DNA from: Cyclobacteriaceae bacterium
Lineage (GTDB): Bacteria > Bacteroidota > Bacteroidia > Cytophagales > Cyclobacteriaceae
Direction of reading: 5' to 3'
DNA: 8,760 nt
Assembly (NCBI GenBank): GCA_025455445.1
Contig: JALOMN010000083.1
Span: 1-8,760 of the forward strand
Shown one piece after another: positions 6,823 through 8,760 of this stretch. Position 1 is the stretch's first letter, and each line of letters begins with the position of its first letter. The notes under the pieces were generated by a model that worked only from the letters and a program-made list of their open reading frames with translations, had not been told where the DNA came from and ran no database searches. The position numbers were made by a program, and so were the translations under genes.

Positions 6823-7604
6823 TCACTTTTCAAAAAAGTGGCGTTGAGCAACCTTCATTTATTGGTGAACAGACAGTTTGCGGAAATAATTTATACCGGG
6901 GCGCATTCTCTTACATTGGCAACAATGTAAAAATTGGTGACAATGTGAAGGTTTATCCAAACGCATACATTGGCGATAACTCCGTAATCGGGAACAATAC
7001 AATTATTCATGTTGGAGTTAAGATATACCCCGGCACCCGCATTGGTTCAGGCTGCGTAATTCATGCTGGCACCGTATTGGGTAGTGATGGTTTTGGGTTT
7101 GCACCTCAGGAGGATGGTACCTATAAAACAATACCTCAACTTGGTAATGTGATTGTTGAAGACAACGTAACCATTGGAGCCAATACGGTTATTGATTGCG
7201 CAACGTTAATGGGAGATTCTACTGTCATCCGTAAGGGCGTTAAATTGGATAACCTCATTCAGATTGCCCATAATGTTGAAATTGGAAAAAATACAGTAAT
7301 TGCTGCTCAAGCTGGTATATCAGGTTCCACTAAAGTGGGGGAAAATTGTATGTTGGCTGGGCAGGTAGGTATTGCCGGACATCTTGTTATTGCAAATAAT
7401 ACCAGTGTTGGAGCTCAGGCTGGAATTTCAAAATCAGTAAAAGAAGAAGGACAACGCTTATTAGGATACCCAGTGTTCGATATAAAAGAGTATTTCAGGT
7501 CATACGCTGTATTTAAGAGACTACCTGATTTGAATGATAGATTGCGTGACCTTGAAAAGAAAGTAAATGGCAGCATTGACATAGTTAATGATAACGCTCA
7601 ATAG
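6819..7604 (+). CDS. lpxD: LpxD C-terminal fragment (left-handed beta-helix acyltransferase domain)
   Basis: This 261-residue frame holds the LpxD hexapeptide-repeat beta-helix, which trimerises and transfers the hydroxyacyl chain from acyl carrier protein to UDP-3-O-acyl-glucosamine in the cytoplasm. Repeats of the type [20 protein letters not shown] begin at about residue 33. [13 protein letters not shown] is at 88-100, and the catalytic His is H151 in [10 protein letters not shown]188 in VGIAGHLVI and the C-terminal helix ([25 protein letters not shown], about 225-249) are family-typical. The first possible start is TTG at 6819-6821, overlapping the upstream stop. In an intact lpxD this codon is simply an internal Leu. 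Independent translation would therefore depend on reinitiation at TTG, which is not shown. All catalytic residues are present. Confidence 0.8.
   Translation: MITFQKSGVEQPSFIGEQTVCGNNLYRGAFSYIGNNVKIGDNVKVYPNAYIGDNSVIGNNTIIHVGVKIYPGTRIGSGCVIHAGTVLGSDGFGFAPQEDGTYKTIPQLGNVIVEDNVTIGANTVIDCATLMGDSTVIRKGVKLDNLIQIAHNVEIGKNTVIAAQAGISGSTKVGENCMLAGQVGIAGHLVIANNTSVGAQAGISKSVKEEGQRLLGYPVFDIKEYFRSYAVFKRLPDLNDRLRDLEKKVNGSIDIVNDNAQ
6824..6840 (+). other. Short perfect hairpin just after the lpxD internal stop
   Basis: CACTTTT (6824-6830), loop CAA, and AAAAGTG (6834-6840) form a 7-bp stem. A flanking T-G wobble extends it by one pair. It begins two bases after the TGA at 6820-6822. It also encodes the conserved LpxD stretch TFQKS, so it may be incidental to coding. 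Confidence 0.35.
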
Positions 7605-7668
7605 AATTTAGTAGATCATTTTAATTGGTTTTAAAAGCCAAAAACTGCCAAATTTTCTTAAAATCAAT

Positions 7669-7691
7669 GATTTTGGTTAATCTCCAAAATC
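7669..7691. promoter_or_regulatory. Perfect 8-bp dyad overlapping the lpxC promoter
   Basis: GATTTTGG (7669-7676), a 7-nt spacer, and CCAAAATC (7684-7691) form a perfect inverted repeat. The left arm contains the candidate -33 TTTG and the right arm lies in the -33/-7 spacer. It lacks a trailing T-run, so it does not look like an intrinsic terminator for lpxD. An operator is the more attractive reading, but it is unproven. Confidence 0.4.
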
Positions 7692-7704
7692 CAAGCTAAA
7701 TTTG
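7672..7704 (+). promoter_or_regulatory. Candidate Bacteroidota promoter for lpxC-fabZ
   Basis: A -33 TTTG (7672-7675) and a -7 TAAATTTG (7697-7704) are separated by 21 bp, a good match to the Bacteroidota TTTG / TAnnTTTG pattern. The -7 box ends 14 bp before the lpxC ATG, so the leader would be very short. This lies in the 114-bp lpxD-lpxC gap, the largest in the window. It implies that lpxC-fabZ can be transcribed independently of lpxD. Confidence 0.6.
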
Positions 7705-7718
7705 CACACTTTTTTACT

Positions 7719-8760
7719 ATGAGTTTAAATCACAAGCAACAGACTATAAAGAAGTCAGTGACCCTCTCAGGTGTGGGACTTCACACAGGTGTTCAAACCA
7801 ACATGACTTTTTTGCCCGCTAAGCCGAATCATGGAATCAAGTTCCAGCGAATTGATTTGCCTGGCGCACCCATCATCGATGCCGATTGCGACCGGGTGGT
7901 GGATGTTTCGAGAGGAACAACCATTGAGCAGAGCGGTGCGCGCGTTAGCACCATAGAACACACCTTAGCGGCTTTAGTCGGATTAGAGATAGATAATGTG
8001 CTGATTCAATTGGACGGACCTGAAGCTCCTATTATGGATGGCAGCTCCATACAGTTTGTGAATATATTGAAAGAAGCAGAAAGTGAAGAACAAAATGCAC
8101 TGCGCGACTTCTTTGAAGTACAAGACAGCATATTCTATCGCGAAGCCGCGCGCAATGTAGAAATTGCAGCATTGCCGCTGGATGACTATCGCGTAACGGT
8201 AATGATTGATTATAACTCACCGGTGTTGGGTAGTCAGCATGCATCCATTACCAACATCCGTCAGTTTGAAAAAGAGATTGCCTCTTGCCGCACTTTTTGT
8301 TTTTTGCATGAACTTGAAATGCTTTATAAGCACAACCTGATTAAAGGCGGTGATTTAAATAATGCAATCGTAATTGTAGACCGCGTGGTAGAAACCCACG
8401 AACTCGACAGCATCGCAAAGATGTTAGGAAAGCCAAAAGTTGAAGTAAAAAAAGAAGGCATACTGAACAATATCGAATTACGCTATAATAATGAGCCAGC
8501 CAGACATAAATTATTAGATGTGGTAGGTGATTTAGCCCTTGCAGGCCGGCCTTTAAAAGCGCAAATTTTAGCAGCAAGACCTGGTCACGCAGCCAACGTA
8601 GCCTTCGCTAAGAAGTTGAAGAAAGCAATGGAGGATGCCGACAAAAAAGGGGTGCCTCGCTACAACCCCAATTTGCCCCCGGTGATGGATATTAACCACA
8701 TCGTAAATACACTACCACACCGCTATCCTTTCTTGCTAATTGATAAAATTATTTATCTGG
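7719..8760 (+). CDS. lpxC-fabZ: Bifunctional LpxC deacetylase / FabZ dehydratase (3' end outside window)
   Basis: The N-terminal part is UDP-3-O-acyl-GlcNAc deacetylase (LpxC), the zinc-dependent committed step of lipid A synthesis. The C-terminal part begins FabZ, the 3-hydroxyacyl-ACP dehydratase. The frame is open from ATG 7719 to the window end (347 residues seen). LpxC residues 1 to about 310 show LSGVGLHTG at 16-24, the E80/H81 pair in STIEHTLAAL, H263 and D267 in RHKLLD, and H290 in RPGHAANV. The 27-residue spacing between H263 and H290 equals that of E. coli H238 and H265. After a short linker (about 311-322), FabZ starts with MDINHIVNTLPHRYPFLLIDKI, and H334 is the expected catalytic His. 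This fusion is characteristic of Bacteroidota. The rest of FabZ lies beyond the edge. The upstream promoter allows separate expression from lpxD. Confidence 0.97.
   Translation, partial: MSLNHKQQTIKKSVTLSGVGLHTGVQTNMTFLPAKPNHGIKFQRIDLPGAPIIDADCDRVVDVSRGTTIEQSGARVSTIEHTLAALVGLEIDNVLIQLDGPEAPIMDGSSIQFVNILKEAESEEQNALRDFFEVQDSIFYREAARNVEIAALPLDDYRVTVMIDYNSPVLGSQHASITNIRQFEKEIASCRTFCFLHELEMLYKHNLIKGGDLNNAIVIVDRVVETHELDSIAKMLGKPKVEVKKEGILNNIELRYNNEPARHKLLDVVGDLALAGRPLKAQILAARPGHAANVAFAKKLKKAMEDADKKGVPRYNPNLPPVMDINHIVNTLPHRYPFLLIDKIIYL

Larger units (their letters stand above)
6529..7604 (+). pseudogene. lpxD: lpxD, frame interrupted by an 11-bp tandem duplication
   Basis: Read as one gene, this encodes UDP-3-O-acylglucosamine N-acyltransferase, which adds the N-linked hydroxyacyl chain in lipid A synthesis. 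A perfect duplication of GAATATCACAA at 6796-6817 shifts the frame by -1 and creates a stop at 6820-6822. Removing one copy gives [21 protein letters not shown] across the join, as expected for the family. The resulting protein of 354 residues has its catalytic His at about 244 (E. coli LpxD: 239). Both halves are otherwise well conserved with no other lesion, which suggests a very recent event, a reversible state or a sequence error. The call is 'pseudogene' only in the sense of a broken frame; whether function is lost is unknown. The two pieces are described separately. Confidence 0.8.

Noticed and set aside
7625..7641. Possible lpxD terminator hairpin (TTGG...CCAA)
   Set aside because: Short AT-rich stem with a G-U pair and no following T-run; not convincing as an intrinsic terminator.
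7767..8577. Three minus-strand frames opposite lpxC
   Set aside because: Antisense to the LpxC catalytic domain; their sequence looks like out-of-frame translation.

Overview
The window looks like a chromosomal housekeeping segment from a member of the Bacteroidota, probably in or near the Cytophagales. Three things support this: a fused LpxC-FabZ gene, a PorX-type response regulator (receiver plus PglZ domain, known from type IX secretion control), and TAnnTTTG-type -7 promoter boxes of the Bacteroidota kind. Most products look full length. No mobile elements, RNA genes or CRISPR arrays were seen. The finer taxonomic placement is an inference from sequence flavour only.

Layout. Positions 1-1200 (+) hold the C-terminal part of valyl-tRNA synthetase (valS), which enters from the left edge. 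It converges with a four-gene minus-strand operon read right to left: porX (5174-3615), tsaE (3622-3179), an alanine dehydrogenase-like gene (3186-1963) and a small exported protein of unknown function (1940-1212). porX/tsaE and tsaE/ald each overlap by 8 bp, so translational coupling is likely. Divergent from porX, after 53 bp, starts a plus-strand cluster: an HD-domain phosphohydrolase (5228-6466), lpxD (6529-7604, broken) and lpxC-fabZ (7719 to the right edge).

The plus-strand cluster supplies consecutive steps of lipid A synthesis: LpxC deacetylates UDP-3-O-acyl-GlcNAc, LpxD adds the second acyl chain, and FabZ makes the competing acyl-ACP for fatty acid elongation. The minus-strand operon mixes envelope/secretion regulation (PorX), tRNA t6A modification (TsaE), amino-acid oxidoreduction (Ald-like) and an envelope protein.

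The most striking observation is in lpxD. A perfect 11-bp tandem duplication (6796-6806 and 6807-6817) shifts the reading frame. Deleting one copy restores a continuous LpxD of 354 residues with the expected family sequence across the junction. As written, the gene reads as a 97-residue N-terminal domain and a 261-residue acyltransferase domain that overlap by four bases (TTGA). This could be a real mutation or switch, a two-chain LpxD, or an assembly error. Other points of interest are the Ald-like protein, which has Gln where classical alanine dehydrogenases have the catalytic His, and two perfect dyads at the promoters of porX/HD and lpxC. No clearly new multi-gene system was found.
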